64,000 nucleotides of DNA from Erythrobacter insulae (lineage in GTDB: Bacteria > Pseudomonadota > Alphaproteobacteria > Sphingomonadales > Sphingomonadaceae), in assembly GCF_007004095.1 (NCBI RefSeq), contig NZ_VHJK01000001.1, positions 1,430,501 through 1,494,500 of the forward strand. Direction: 5' to 3'. The position numbers were made by a program, and so were the translations under genes. This document shows, one piece after another, positions 35,784 through 45,555 of this stretch. The notes under the pieces are model-generated. The model ran no database searches and was not told the DNA's origin. It worked only from the letters and a program-made list of their open reading frames with translations. The first letter of the stretch is position 1. Every line of letters begins with the position of its first letter.

Positions 35784-36806
35784 ATGAGCGCTCTGTGGCA
35801 GCTTGTACTGATTTTCCTTGCCGCTGCAGGTGCGGTCTGGTGGGCCGGGACGCGATTGCCCCGTTATGTCATCGCGCTAAGTGAGCGCACGGGGCTGGGT
35901 CAGGGGTTTGCCGGGATGCTTGTTCTTGGCGGTATTACGTCATTGCCTGAATTGGGCACGGCGACGAGCGCGGCGGCATTGGGGGCGCCCTTGCTGGCAT
36001 TTAACAATATTCTCGGCAGCGCCAGCTTCAATATCCTCTTGCTTGCGGTTGCCGATATGGTGCTGGGCGCGCGCCCGCTCACTTCGGTTGTGGCAAAGCC
36101 GGCGACCTTGATTCAAGGCGTTCTCGGCATGATGCTGCTTGCTCTGGTGATCGCAGCCATTCTTTTTGGAGACAGGCTGCTTGCGGGTGCGGTGGGAATT
36201 GGATCGACGGTCATTTTCCTGTCCGGACTGCTGGCCATCAGGGTCGCCGACCGATCGGAGCGGCGCCCGATGTGGATGGTGGTCAATCCGCCGGATCAGG
36301 GCGATTCAGGCGACACGAAACGGCAGGAAATCAGCGGTCGCACAATGACAATCATGCTTGTCATGTTGTCAGCCGTCATCTTGTCAGCCGGGGCAGTTCT
36401 GGCGATGACGGCAGATGATATCGCAGCGCGCACCGGTATGGGTAAGGGGCTGGTCGGGGTGCTGTTTGTCGCCGCTGCGACATCGCTGCCCGAACTTAGC
36501 GCGATTACCGGCGCGATGCGGCGCCATCGTTATGAACTCGCAGTTGGCGAAATCTTCGGATCGAACCTGTTCAATCTGGCGATCATTTTCGCCATCGACT
36601 TGTTCGCACCCGGCCCGCCGGTGATTGAGCTGGCCGGGACGTTTGAGGCACTGGCGGGCATATTGGCGCTGGCAATGACAGGCGTGTTTGTAATCGGTCT
36701 GATCGAGCGGCGGGATCGGACGGTTCTGCGCATGGGACAGGATTCCCTGGTGGCGGTAACCCTCTATCTGGTCGGGCTGGTTGCGTTGATAAATCTGGAT
36801 GTCTGA
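35784..36806 (+). CDS. Sodium/calcium exchanger family membrane protein
   Basis: A 340-residue antiporter of the Ca2+/cation exchanger superfamily. It has two homologous halves of about five helices, each with the alpha-repeat: GGITSLPELGTATSAA with NNILGSASFNILLL in the first, and AAATSLPELSAITGAM with EIFGSNLFNLAIIF in the second. The acidic Glu in each SLPEL motif is the ion ligand. It would export Ca2+ (or another cation) against Na+ or H+. With the SERCA-like P-type ATPase at 42805, the island has two cation-extrusion systems, as expected for membrane-energy stress. Confidence 0.88.
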   Translation: MSALWQLVLIFLAAAGAVWWAGTRLPRYVIALSERTGLGQGFAGMLVLGGITSLPELGTATSAAALGAPLLAFNNILGSASFNILLLAVADMVLGARPLTSVVAKPATLIQGVLGMMLLALVIAAILFGDRLLAGAVGIGSTVIFLSGLLAIRVADRSERRPMWMVVNPPDQGDSGDTKRQEISGRTMTIMLVMLSAVILSAGAVLAMTADDIAARTGMGKGLVGVLFVAAATSLPELSAITGAMRRHRYELAVGEIFGSNLFNLAIIFAIDLFAPGPPVIELAGTFEALAGILALAMTGVFVIGLIERRDRTVLRMGQDSLVAVTLYLVGLVALINLDV

Positions 36807-36809
36807 CAG

Positions 36810-36831
36810 AAAAAAGCGCGCCGTGCGCGCT
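36810..36831 (-). terminator. Hairpin with minus-strand T-tract after the exchanger gene
   Basis: Perfect 7-bp inverted repeat AGCGCGC/GCGCGCT (36815-36821, 36825-36831) next to an A-run at 36810-36815. The T-tract is on the minus strand, where no gene needs terminating. On the plus strand it could only act as a transcript-end stabiliser between the exchanger and the ABC operon. Confidence 0.3.
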
Positions 36832-36940
36832 GTGCTTCCTGGGCGCAGCACTCCGGAACATTGCGTACATTCGCCCATGCGCGGCGTGATATGTCATTAT
36901 AATGCTAGCGGGCTTGAAACAGAGCGAGACAGGCCAAAAG

Positions 36941-37642
36941 ATGGCCGCTTTCAGTGGCCGCGACTTGCGCAAGATCTACATTACCGGGGAGACCGAGGTT
37001 CACGCGCTGCGCGGCGTCGATTTTGCGATCCACCAAGGTGAGGTGCTCGTCCTGCTAGGCCCGTCGGGCAGCGGAAAATCCACGTTTCTCAACATTATCG
37101 GCGGTCTGGACCGGCCCACCAGCGGCCAGCTCTATTATGATGAAATCGAGCTGACAGCGCTTGACGAGCGCAGCCTCACCCGCTTTCGCCGGGCGCAGAT
37201 CGGCTTTATCTTTCAGTTCTATAATTTGATCCCGAGCCTGACTGCCGAGGAAAACGTAAGGCTTGTTACCGATATCTCGGACAATCCGATGTCGGCTGCA
37301 GAGGCTCTGGAACTGGTTGGTCTTGCCGACCGGCGCAGCCATTTTCCGGCTCAGCTTTCAGGCGGTGAGCAGCAGCGCGTGGCCGTTGCACGCGCGATCG
37401 CCAAGCAGCCCGGCGTGCTGCTTTGTGACGAGCCGACCGGCGCGCTCGACAGCGCTACCGGCGTAAAGGTGCTGGAAACGCTTGAGAGCGCAAACGCGAA
37501 GCTCGATACGACGCTGATCATCATCACGCACAATGCCGGGATCGCCGCCATGGCCGACCGGGTGTTCCATTTCCTTGATGGACAGATCGCACGGATCGAA
37601 ACCAATTCGCAAAGGATCAGCCCGGCGGAGATCAGCTGGTGA
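36941..37642 (+). CDS. ABC transporter ATP-binding protein (MacB/LolD type)
   Basis: ATPase of 233 residues from the chosen ATG ([16 protein letters not shown]). It has Walker [10 protein letters not shown], the Q-loop region [18 protein letters not shown], signature [16 protein letters not shown] and Walker [13 protein letters not shown]. It is coupled to the FtsX-type permease by a GTGA overlap, and that to a periplasmic adaptor, giving a tripartite MacAB/DevBCA-like exporter. No outer-membrane TolC gene is in the window. A possible TATAAT -10 lies at about 36895-36901. Substrate unknown; candidates are lipids, lipoproteins or glycolipids. Confidence 0.9.
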   Translation: MAAFSGRDLRKIYITGETEVHALRGVDFAIHQGEVLVLLGPSGSGKSTFLNIIGGLDRPTSGQLYYDEIELTALDERSLTRFRRAQIGFIFQFYNLIPSLTAEENVRLVTDISDNPMSAAEALELVGLADRRSHFPAQLSGGEQQRVAVARAIAKQPGVLLCDEPTGALDSATGVKVLETLESANAKLDTTLIIITHNAGIAAMADRVFHFLDGQIARIETNSQRISPAEISW

Positions 37643-40002
37643 GGGCGCTCGATCTTAAGCTTGTGCGCGACCTGTGGCGTATGCGCGGGCAGGCGCTGGC
37701 GATTGCCATTGTCCTTGCCGCCGGATCGGCCACCTTTATCCTTTCGGTAGGCGTGCATCGTTCGCTAACGGTCACGCGCGACGCCTATTACGCTCAAAAT
37801 CACTTTGCCGATGTCTCGGCCAACATGACCCGCGCCCCGCGCAGCGTAGTGGACCGGGCCGCGGGCATCGATGGGGTCCAGCAAGCGCAAGGCTCAATCA
37901 TACAATATGCGATCCTTGATTATCCCGACCGCGTCGATGCTGTGCGCGCTTTGCTCCAATCGGTTGACGAGCGCGGTCAGGACCGCATCAATCTTGTCAC
38001 GTTGAAGCAGGGTCGGTTGCCGACTGATGGTAACCCCGGCGAGGTGATCGTCGATGAAGCGTTTGCGATCGCCAATAATGTAGAGCTCGGCCACGAGGTC
38101 GATGCGATCATCTATGGCCGCAAACAGCGGCTCAGGATCGTGGGAATCGGCTTTGCCCCCAATTACATCAACGCGCTTGCTCCGGGTGATATCGTGCCGG
38201 ACGATAGGCGCTTTGGCATCTTCTGGATGGGCCGCAAGGCGCTGGAGGCGGCGACGGATCGCACCGAAGCGATCAACACGCTAACCGTTACCCTGCAACG
38301 CGGCGCCTCCGAAGGCGATGTGATCCGCGCAATCGATAGCCTGCTTGAGCCCTATGGCGGCACGGGCGCCTATGGCCGCGAAGATCATCCCAGCCACATG
38401 TTCCTGAAAAGCGAGTTAGACCAGTTGGAAGCGATGGTTCAGGTCATCCCGCCCGTTTTCCTGATTGTGTCGACATTTTTGGTTTACATCGTGCTTGGCC
38501 GAATGATCCGAACCCAGCGATCGCAGATCGGGCTGCTCAAGGCCTTTGGTTATTCGAACGCCGCTATAGGCTGGCATTTCCTGAAGTTCGCCTTTGCCAT
38601 TGCCATGCTTGCGACGATCATCGGGTCTGCGGCAGGCGTATGGATGGGGCGTGCCATGACAGAGATATATGCCGGCCTGTTTCATTTCCCTTTTCTCCGT
38701 TTCAGCTTTGCCCCGAGCGTCTTTTTGGGAGCCGCGGCATTGGCCGTAGGATCGGCGGCATTCGGTGCGCTGAGCGGCGTTGCGGCGGCAGTGCGGCTTA
38801 CATCGGCAGTGGCCATGTCACCGCCTCCGCCGCCGGTCTACCGTGCGGGCATGGTAGAGCGGATCGGGCAGCGGGCAGGGCTGTCTGCGACCGGCCACAT
38901 GATCGTGCGCCACATTGCGCGCTGGCCAGCTCGATCTGCCATTACGATTAGCGGCGTCGCGATATCGATGGGGCTGCTGTTTTCAGTGTTACAATTCATC
39001 GATTCCAGCCATTTCATGCTCGATTCCTATTTCTTTCGTTCCCAGCGCCAGGATATCTCGGTGACCTTCACCGAACCGCGCAATGAGGACGTGTTATACG
39101 CATTGCGGCAGATGCCCGGCGTCTTGCGAGCAGAGCCGATAAACGGGCTGAGCGTAGAGCTGAGTTATGGCAACCGGCGCGAGCGCACCGCGCTTGAGGC
39201 GACTATTCCAAAATCACTGCTTACAGCCCGGATCGATCGGGACGGGAAACTGATTGAGATGCCGCCAGGCGGCCTGATGCTCAGCCGTCAGTTGGCGCAG
39301 CAACTGGGCGTGCAGGCGGGCGAAAGCGTACAAGTCAAAATGCTTGGCGGACGTCGGAGCGAGGCAATGCTGCCAGTGGGCGCGATGGTCGATGAATTCA
39401 TCGGCGCCAGAGCCTACGCGACCGATCAGACCATTGCCGACCTGACGCGCGATAGCGCCTCGGTCGGGGCGGTATTGCTGCTTATCGATCCGGCCAAGCG
39501 TGAAGCCTTGCTCGCCCAGCTTAAGGCGATGCCGGTAACATTGAGCATTGGCGACAGGGACTTGGAAATGCAGCGATTTTCCGACCTGATTGATCAGAAT
39601 ATCAACACCATGATGGTGTTTTATATCGCGTTTGCATCGGCGATTGCGGTCGGCGTGGTATACAACAGCGCGCGAATTCTGTTTTCGGAAAGAGCGCACG
39701 AATTGGCGACATTGCGGGTACTCGGATACCATCGCAGCGAGGTCGCGATTGTCCTGATCGGCGAGATTGCTCTGTTGGTGATTATTGCCGTGCCGGTCGG
39801 TTTGACCGTCGGATATTGGCTGGCACAATTCATGGTGATGATGTTCAGCTCGGATCTCTTCCGTTTGCCGTTCGCACCGGAGAAATCGACATATGCGTTT
39901 GCGGTGATCGTCGTATTGCTGGCAGCTTTGTTGACTGCGGTGATTGTAGCTCGGCGGGTTTTGCAGCTCGATATGGTCCGCGTTTTGAAGGCGCGCGACT
40001 GA
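37639..40002 (+). CDS. FtsX/MacB-like ABC transporter permease, duplicated form
   Basis: A 787-residue permease. One N-terminal TM helix ([19 protein letters not shown]) and a large periplasmic domain are followed by three TM helices (about residues 260-390). A second TM helix/periplasmic-domain/three-helix unit then repeats the layout, ending [16 protein letters not shown]. This double FtsX layout is the LolC/E-like or DevC-like long form. The GTG start overlaps the ATPase stop, and its stop overlaps the adaptor ATG (TGATG). It drives mechanotransmission rather than classical channel transport in characterised relatives. Confidence 0.88.
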   Translation: MRALDLKLVRDLWRMRGQALAIAIVLAAGSATFILSVGVHRSLTVTRDAYYAQNHFADVSANMTRAPRSVVDRAAGIDGVQQAQGSIIQYAILDYPDRVDAVRALLQSVDERGQDRINLVTLKQGRLPTDGNPGEVIVDEAFAIANNVELGHEVDAIIYGRKQRLRIVGIGFAPNYINALAPGDIVPDDRRFGIFWMGRKALEAATDRTEAINTLTVTLQRGASEGDVIRAIDSLLEPYGGTGAYGREDHPSHMFLKSELDQLEAMVQVIPPVFLIVSTFLVYIVLGRMIRTQRSQIGLLKAFGYSNAAIGWHFLKFAFAIAMLATIIGSAAGVWMGRAMTEIYAGLFHFPFLRFSFAPSVFLGAAALAVGSAAFGALSGVAAAVRLTSAVAMSPPPPPVYRAGMVERIGQRAGLSATGHMIVRHIARWPARSAITISGVAISMGLLFSVLQFIDSSHFMLDSYFFRSQRQDISVTFTEPRNEDVLYALRQMPGVLRAEPINGLSVELSYGNRRERTALEATIPKSLLTARIDRDGKLIEMPPGGLMLSRQLAQQLGVQAGESVQVKMLGGRRSEAMLPVGAMVDEFIGARAYATDQTIADLTRDSASVGAVLLLIDPAKREALLAQLKAMPVTLSIGDRDLEMQRFSDLIDQNINTMMVFYIAFASAIAVGVVYNSARILFSERAHELATLRVLGYHRSEVAIVLIGEIALLVIIAVPVGLTVGYWLAQFMVMMFSSDLFRLPFAPEKSTYAFAVIVVLLAALLTAVIVARRVLQLDMVRVLKARD

Positions 40003-41156
40003 TGCGGGATCTGATCAAACGTTGGCGCTGGGCGCTGCTTATCGCAGGCTTGCTGCTCGTCGGTTTGGTCTATGCCTTGTGGCCGCAGCCCCTGCTGGTG
40101 GACACTGACGAAGTGACGCGCGGTCCGATGGCGGTGGGGGTCACCGATGACGGGGTGACGCGGGCGGAGGAATATTACGTCATCTCAGCCCCGGTGACCG
40201 GTTATCTTGCCCGGATTGAACTTGAGCCGGGTGATGTGGTCAATCGCGGTACTTTGATCACGCGTATGCACGGGCGCCCGTCAAGTCCGCTCGACCAGCG
40301 TAGCCGGGATGAAATGCGCGCTGCTCTCGTCGCCGCTCGCGCTGCCGAAGCCGGGATCGCGGCGTCGCTTGGTCAGTCGCGCCGCGATCTTGAACGGGCC
40401 GAGGCCTTGTCCCAGCGCGGCTTCCTGCCAAAGGCCCAGCTCGAAGCGGCGCGAACACAGGTCGCGACCGGAGAGTCCGCGCTCGCACAATCCCGTGCGG
40501 AGGTCACGCGGCTGCGTACGATAATCGCCAATCCCAGCGGCGGCGCTTCGGGCAGTGTGGTACCTGTTCGTGCACCAGCCGGCGGAGAGGTGCTTTCCAT
40601 AATCAATGAAAGCGAAGGGGTAATCGCCGAGGGCACTGCGCTGGCGACGATCGGCAATCCCGGCTCGATCGAGGTCGTTGTCGATCTGCTTTCTCGGGAA
40701 GCTGTTCGGGTAAAGCCCGGTAACCGCGTGGAAATCACGCAATGGGGCGGGCCCGATGCCTTGATCGGGAGGGTAGAGCGCATCGAACCGTTCGGGCGGT
40801 TGAAGGTATCGGCGCTGGGGATCGAGGAACAGCGTGTAAACGTGATTATCGCATTCGAGGATCTGGCTGCGGGTCAAGCCGAGCGTCTCGGACATGGCTA
40901 CCAGGTGGATGCGACGATCCAGCTTTGGCGCGAAGATGAGACATTGCGATTGCCGATAGGGGCGCTGTTTCGCGGGCCAGATGGCGAATGGCAGGTCTTT
41001 GCAATCGAGAATGGCCGCGCGCGTGCCGCCACGGTAAAGCTGGGGCAGTTCAATGATGCCCATGCGCAATTGCTGAGCGGCCTTGATGAAGGCGCTGAGG
41101 TCATCGTGAACCCCAGCAGTGCAATCACCGATGGAAGCCGCGTTTCGCCGCGTTAA
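40002..41156 (+). CDS. Periplasmic adaptor (HlyD/RND-type membrane fusion protein)
   Basis: A 384-residue adaptor. The N-terminal membrane anchor WRWALLIAGLLLVGLVYALW is followed by a lipoyl/biotinyl-like half-motif (VISAPVTGYLARIELEPGD), an alpha-helical hairpin rich in Ala/Arg/Glu (ARAAEAGIAASLGQSRRDLE), the second lipoyl half (VRAPAGGEVLSI), and beta-barrel and membrane-proximal domains ending SSAITDGSRVSPR. It connects the FtsX permease to an outer-membrane channel. The ATG overlaps the permease stop. It converges within 2 bp on the lipoprotein gene. Confidence 0.88.
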   Translation: MRDLIKRWRWALLIAGLLLVGLVYALWPQPLLVDTDEVTRGPMAVGVTDDGVTRAEEYYVISAPVTGYLARIELEPGDVVNRGTLITRMHGRPSSPLDQRSRDEMRAALVAARAAEAGIAASLGQSRRDLERAEALSQRGFLPKAQLEAARTQVATGESALAQSRAEVTRLRTIIANPSGGASGSVVPVRAPAGGEVLSIINESEGVIAEGTALATIGNPGSIEVVVDLLSREAVRVKPGNRVEITQWGGPDALIGRVERIEPFGRLKVSALGIEEQRVNVIIAFEDLAAGQAERLGHGYQVDATIQLWREDETLRLPIGALFRGPDGEWQVFAIENGRARAATVKLGQFNDAHAQLLSGLDEGAEVIVNPSSAITDGSRVSPR

Positions 41157-41158
41157 TG

Positions 41159-41746
41159 TCAGGGATATTCGATCTGCGGCTCGATATCGTCGCGGACTTT
41201 GCGGGCATCGAAGGCGCGCGGGTTATCGGTGGGAAGCGCACCCCGGCCCAATCGAATATCGGCGGTCGCCTCGAACCGGTCGATCGTGCGGACATCGTAA
41301 CGCCCCGCCCAAAACGGATCTCCATAATAGGGGTACCAGTGATACCAGCCGCGTCCGTTGCGGTAATACCGCCAATAAGGGCGCCAATAGGTGTGATAGG
41401 GCGAAAACCATGGATCATATAGCGGATCGCGCCGGATCTGACGCTCAATCTGGTGTTCGACTTCGCGGTCCTCGATCACGAAATAGTCGTATCCTTTTAG
41501 CAACGTCAGCTCTGCGGCGCGGAACAGCAGATAGCTCTCCACCCGTTCGCGAGAGGTAAGCTGGTTTCCGGCAAAGCTGACGCGGTAATGCTCTGCGTCG
41601 ATCCGAATGTCGGAGTATCCGCCAGAAACCCGGCTGGCCGACTGCAATGGTTGATACGGAGTGCTGCGCATGGCGGTGCATCCCGCCGTCACCAGCGTCA
41701 GTCCGCAGACCGCGGCGGTCAAGAATTTCTTGCCAAACAATAGCAT
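41159..41746 (-). CDS. CC0125/CC1285-family lipoprotein
   Basis: Predicted lipoprotein of about 195 residues. The signal peptide MLLFGKKFLTAAVCGLTLV ends in the lipobox TAGC. The mature part has the family segment SGGYSDIRIDAEHYRVSFAGN followed by LTSRERVESYLLFRAAEL and YDYFVIEDREVE. A Tyr/Trp/Pro-rich stretch (DPWFSPYHTYWRPYWRYY and onward) resembles surface or periplasmic low-complexity regions. AAAGGAG is correctly spaced from the ATG at 41746. The family is nearly restricted to alphaproteobacteria and its role is unknown, probably envelope-related. Confidence 0.8.
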   Translation of the reverse strand: MLLFGKKFLTAAVCGLTLVTAGCTAMRSTPYQPLQSASRVSGGYSDIRIDAEHYRVSFAGNQLTSRERVESYLLFRAAELTLLKGYDYFVIEDREVEHQIERQIRRDPLYDPWFSPYHTYWRPYWRYYRNGRGWYHWYPYYGDPFWAGRYDVRTIDRFEATADIRLGRGALPTDNPRAFDARKVRDDIEPQIEYP

Positions 41747-41852
41747 GGAGAGGGCTCCTTTCATGCAATGCCTACGCCCCGCTTTCGCTAGGTTCACCGG
41801 CGGCGACACGTGGCTGTTGCACCTGATCTGGCCGCGCTATCGGTATAGAAAG

Positions 41853-41918
41853 GCCATCCTGCCCCGCAGGGGGGTGGGCGAGACAGGATGGCACCGGCGG
41901 TCGGGTCGCAAGACCGCC
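41853..41918. repeat. Two consecutive inverted repeats between hsp20 and the lipoprotein gene
   Basis: A perfect 9-bp inverted repeat (GCCATCCTG at 41853-41861, CAGGATGGC at 41884-41892), with an inner C/G-rich hairpin, is followed by a 7-bp repeat (GGCGGTC 41896-41902, GACCGCC 41912-41918). The function is unknown; these could form a structured leader of the lipoprotein transcript or a small RNA. The rest of the 212-bp gap holds only the putative hsp20 terminator. Confidence 0.4.
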
Positions 41919-41935
41919 ATCTGGTTCAAGAATGG

Positions 41936-41958
41936 ATCAAAATAACGCTGAGCGTTTT
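41936..41958 (-). terminator. Probable terminator immediately after hsp20
   Basis: On the minus strand, directly after the hsp20 stop, AACGC-TCA-GCGTT forms a 5-bp stem followed by ATTTTG. The stem is short, so efficiency is uncertain. Confidence 0.4.
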
Positions 41959-42459
41959 CTACGAAGTGTGGATTTCAATCCGGCGACGCTCTGGCGATGC
42001 CTTTTCATTTCGCGGAACGATGATCTTGATCACACCGTTTTCCGTATTGGCTTCGATCTTGTCAGCGAGCGCATCCTGCGGCAGCGAAATCCGACGTTCG
42101 AAAGATCCATAGCTGCGCTCGGATATCGAATAATCGCGTTCTTTTTCCTCCCGCTCTTCCTTTTTCTCACCTTTGAGCACGAGCATATCGTCTTCTATGG
42201 CGAGATCGATGTCCTCATGCGGAATACCGGGGACCTCGACAGAGATCCGGTAATCTTTATCGGTTTCGGTCATCTCGACCGCCGGGACAGGAACCGATGC
42301 GAGGTAACGTGTGCCAAAGCGAACGGCAGGAAAACGCGGCGGAAACTCATCGAACATCCGGTCCATCTCACCGCGAAGCCGGCTGAACGGCTCACGCAAA
42401 TAGTCGGTCAGATCAGTATGCTCGCGAGACTGCTTCGCGAGGGTCATTTCATCAGCCAT
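41959..42459 (-). CDS. Small heat-shock protein, Hsp20/alpha-crystallin family
   Basis: An ATP-independent holdase of 166 residues. The alpha-crystallin domain runs from VPAVEMTETDKDYRISVEVPG to a C-terminal VIKIIVPRN segment. The middle stretch DDMLVLKGEKKEEREEKERDY is charged and SYGSFERRISLP is canonical. The start is the ATG at 42459 (MADEMTLAKQ) because AAGGAG lies 9 bp upstream; a nearer ATG abuts the ribosome-binding site. The dyad box TACGGA-ATCT-TCCCTA is 63 bp upstream. HspX plays the equivalent role in the DosR regulon. Confidence 0.93.
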   Translation of the reverse strand: MADEMTLAKQSREHTDLTDYLREPFSRLRGEMDRMFDEFPPRFPAVRFGTRYLASVPVPAVEMTETDKDYRISVEVPGIPHEDIDLAIEDDMLVLKGEKKEEREEKERDYSISERSYGSFERRISLPQDALADKIEANTENGVIKIIVPRNEKASPERRRIEIHTS

Positions 42460-42522
42460 GTTCAACATCTCCTTAGGGGGGGTAGGAGCGAAGAATTTAC
42501 CCTGGCCTGCCGCAGCGCAGCA

Positions 42523-42538
42523 TACGGAATCTTCCCTA
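42523..42538 (-). promoter_or_regulatory. Candidate stress dyad box upstream of hsp20
   Basis: TACGGA-ATCT-TCCCTA, one of the best copies, 63 bp from the hsp20 start. The remaining spacer up to 42804 (about 265 bp) contains only low-complexity GGCGTAGGC-like repeats near 42612-42650 and no convincing gene. Confidence 0.55.
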
Positions 42539-42804
42539 AGTAGCCGAACATAATGCACGGATCACGATGCGATCCACCGCGATCATTTCACTGCGCCGCG
42601 CGTCACTGCATCGGCGTAGGCGCCGGCGTAGGCATCGACATAGGCAGCCAATCCATCGGCATCAAAACAGTCAAGCTGGGGCACGGCGACGGCGGGTTGG
42701 CTCCGCAAGGTGCGGGTTCAGACGAACAGACGCGGACGAACGGATTTGTTCAATCGTTGCGCACCCTCGAACTGCCTTTGGTTTGATCCGCAAATTTGTG
42801 CATC

Positions 42805-45468
42805 CTAACCAAACTTTTCGGCATTTCTGCTGAGGACGGTTCCTGATGTCCTTTCCTGCCGATTGAGGAATTGCTTCGACGTTTCGGTAACCAGCAGCAC
42901 TGCGAGCGCGGCGAGCAAGCAGAGCCAAAAGAACTCGGGTGCGACAGGACCAGTGCCAAGAAAACGCTGAAGCAAAGGCAGCGACATGGCACCTGCCTGC
43001 AGCAGGATCGCTGTCGCCATACCCACAAACATCCACCCATTCTCCGGCGAGTGCCAGCGCCAGAATGGTAGAGAAAGATTGCGGATCGTAAGCAGGAACG
43101 CGATCTGGAATGTCACCACCATCAGCAGCACGTGATTGCGGGCTTCGTTGATCGCCATCCCCGCCGCTAATCGATCCTGCAACACCCAAACCGAAATCAA
43201 CGTCATCAAAATTGCGCCCGGCAACATCAGGATCAGCGCATCCCGGTCCATCAGCGACGCAAGTTTTGGCCGGGGCGGGTGCTTCAATTCGTCCCCGTCA
43301 CCCCGGTCAAAGCCAAGCGTAACATCAAGCACACCATTGGTAACGAGATTGAGCCACAGCAGCTGCACCGGTGTCAGCGGCATCGGTAGCCCGACCGATA
43401 ATGCGAGCAGGAACATCAAAATTTCTGCAGCACCCGTCGCGAGCATGAACAGTACAATCTTGCGGATATTTGCAAACGTAACGCGCCCTTCCTCAACGCC
43501 CGCCACAATCGTCGCAAAATTGTCGTCCGCCAGCACCAGATCGGCCGCCCCGCGCGCCACATCGGTCCCTCCGCGGCCCATCGCGATCCCGATATCAGCC
43601 ATCAGCAATGCGGGGCCATCATTCACTCCGTCTCCGGTGACGCCAACGGTATGGCCCGATTGCTGGAATGCGCGCACAATCCTCAGCTTTTGTTCGGGTT
43701 CGGTCCTTGCAAAAATAGTCTTGCCCAGCACTTTTTTGGAAAAGGCCGCCTCATCGCGCCCCAAGGCGGAAAGTTCGCCGCCTGTGATCACGCTGGCCTG
43801 ATCGGCATTCATGCCCAATTGCCGGGCAATGGCGAGCGCCGTCGCAGGATGATCGCCAGTGATCATCGCCACGGCAATTCCTGCTTCCCGGCATTTAACC
43901 ACCGCCTCTACAACGCCGCGGCGCAGCGGATCGGTCAAACCCACAAATCCCAACAGTTCAAGGTTCTCAAGGTGATCGCGGATATATCCGTCAGTCGATT
44001 GTTCGGTCCCCTTTGCCAGTGCAAGAACCCGATATCCCCGCGCCGCCAGCTCCTCCGGAATGGCTAGGGTTTGCTTCCCGATATTGTCGCACATTGGCAG
44101 AATGGTCTCAGGCGCGCCTTTGACGATTGTGATCGCACGCGTATTCCATTCGGCCTCCACCGCTGCGAATTTTAGGACAGGCTCGTAGGGAATGATCGAA
44201 AGCCTTTGCGCGTTCTGCATACGATCGATTTCAGCGCCGGTTTCGCGTGAAAATTCAAGCAAGGCGACATCGACCGCATCACCGACCGGGCTGCCGTGTT
44301 CGGTGAGTTTGGATTCGTTGCAGAGGCCGGCGGCCTCGCCAATTGCGCGCAATGTCTCGTCCGCTTGTTCATCGCGCCATTGCGTGCGGCCCATCTCCCT
44401 GCCGTCTGGCGTCACTACGCGCTCTACCGTCAAACGATTGAGGGTGAGCGTTCCGGTCTTGTCGCTGGCGATGAGAGTGCACGCGCCAAGCCCTTCGACA
44501 GCGGGCAACGCACGGACGATGACATTGCGCCGGGCCATGCGGCTGGCTGCGGCTGATAGTGCCACTGTCACGGCAACGGGCAGACCTTCGGGGATCGCCG
44601 CCACCGCAAGCGCGATGGAAAGCAGGATGATCTCGCGCCACCCCTCTCCTTGCAATGCCAGCACCGCACCGAGCGCTAGGATAAGGCCGATTGCGATGAT
44701 CGCGATCTGGCGGGCGAGGGTGGCCATACGCCGGACCAATGGAATGGCGGACGCACCGGCGCTTGCCTCGCCCAGGGTCCGGTTGATCGCCCCTAGCTGC
44801 GTTTGCGATCCTGTATTGGTGACAAGGCCCACGGCCCGTCCCTTCACAATCCCCGATCCGGCGTACAGCATGTTGATCCGGTCTGCGACGGGGGTTGCGG
44901 AAGCCAAAGACAGCTCTGCTTTCTTGTGAACCGGCAGGGACTCTCCGGTCAGCGTGGATTCGTCGGCTTCCAGCCCGACAGCCTCGATCAGCCGCATATC
45001 GGCGGTGATCCGCATACCGCTTTCGAGTTCAGCGATGTCTCCGGGCACTATCGCTTCGGATTCGATCTCACGGATCGCGCCATCACGGCGTATCCGTGCC
45101 GTCTGCGGGACCAAGGATCTAAGCGCCCGCGCGCTGGCATCGGCTTTGACCTCCTGAAACGCTCCGATCGCGGCATTCAGAAACAGGACGCCGAAAATAA
45201 AGGCCGCGTCCCAGCGATCGCCGAGCACCAGCGACAGGATCCCGGCGAACAGCAGAAGGTAGATGAGCGGGTTGCGAAATTGACGCAGGAAAACCAGCAG
45301 CGGCCCCGCAGTTGCAGTCTCCGGCAGGATGTTCGGGCCAAACCTGCTGCGCCGATCTTGCGTTTCTTCAGAGGAAAGCCCGTCCAGATCTACATTATGC
45401 GCTGCTAATGCTTCGCGAGGCGTGATCGTGTGCCATTCCACCTGAGGTGCGGCTAGATCACCCGGCAC
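42805..45468 (-). CDS. P-type cation-transporting ATPase (SERCA/CtpF-like, P2 type)
   Basis: An 887-residue P2-type ATPase. It has an N-terminal cation-ATPase domain (REALAAHNVDLDGLSSEE), the actuator motif TGESLPVHKKAEL, phosphorylation motif SDKTGTLTLNRLTVERV, nucleotide-binding KGAPETILPMCDN, hinge VTGDGVNDGPALLMADIGIA and a C-terminal group of about six helices. Closest in type to bacterial Ca2+/Mn2+-like pumps such as mycobacterial CtpF, a DosR-regulon member. The ion cannot be assigned from sequence alone. I found no convincing dyad box in the short spacer upstream (45469-45555). Confidence 0.9.
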   Translation of the reverse strand: MPGDLAAPQVEWHTITPREALAAHNVDLDGLSSEETQDRRSRFGPNILPETATAGPLLVFLRQFRNPLIYLLLFAGILSLVLGDRWDAAFIFGVLFLNAAIGAFQEVKADASARALRSLVPQTARIRRDGAIREIESEAIVPGDIAELESGMRITADMRLIEAVGLEADESTLTGESLPVHKKAELSLASATPVADRINMLYAGSGIVKGRAVGLVTNTGSQTQLGAINRTLGEASAGASAIPLVRRMATLARQIAIIAIGLILALGAVLALQGEGWREIILLSIALAVAAIPEGLPVAVTVALSAAASRMARRNVIVRALPAVEGLGACTLIASDKTGTLTLNRLTVERVVTPDGREMGRTQWRDEQADETLRAIGEAAGLCNESKLTEHGSPVGDAVDVALLEFSRETGAEIDRMQNAQRLSIIPYEPVLKFAAVEAEWNTRAITIVKGAPETILPMCDNIGKQTLAIPEELAARGYRVLALAKGTEQSTDGYIRDHLENLELLGFVGLTDPLRRGVVEAVVKCREAGIAVAMITGDHPATALAIARQLGMNADQASVITGGELSALGRDEAAFSKKVLGKTIFARTEPEQKLRIVRAFQQSGHTVGVTGDGVNDGPALLMADIGIAMGRGGTDVARGAADLVLADDNFATIVAGVEEGRVTFANIRKIVLFMLATGAAEILMFLLALSVGLPMPLTPVQLLWLNLVTNGVLDVTLGFDRGDGDELKHPPRPKLASLMDRDALILMLPGAILMTLISVWVLQDRLAAGMAINEARNHVLLMVVTFQIAFLLTIRNLSLPFWRWHSPENGWMFVGMATAILLQAGAMSLPLLQRFLGTGPVAPEFFWLCLLAALAVLLVTETSKQFLNRQERTSGTVLSRNAEKFG

Positions 45469-45555
45469 AGTATCAGGGCGTCTTTTCGGCCAGCATCACA
45501 GCCGAATATCGGGGGCAGAGGCGTGTTTTGCGGTCCTTGTCGGGTAATTGTGAAA

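Noticed and set aside
42553..42833. Short open frames and GGCGTAGGC-like repeats between hsp20 and the P-type ATPase
   Set aside because: The repeats are few and imperfect, and the frames have no ribosome-binding site or sensible composition. I see no gene here.
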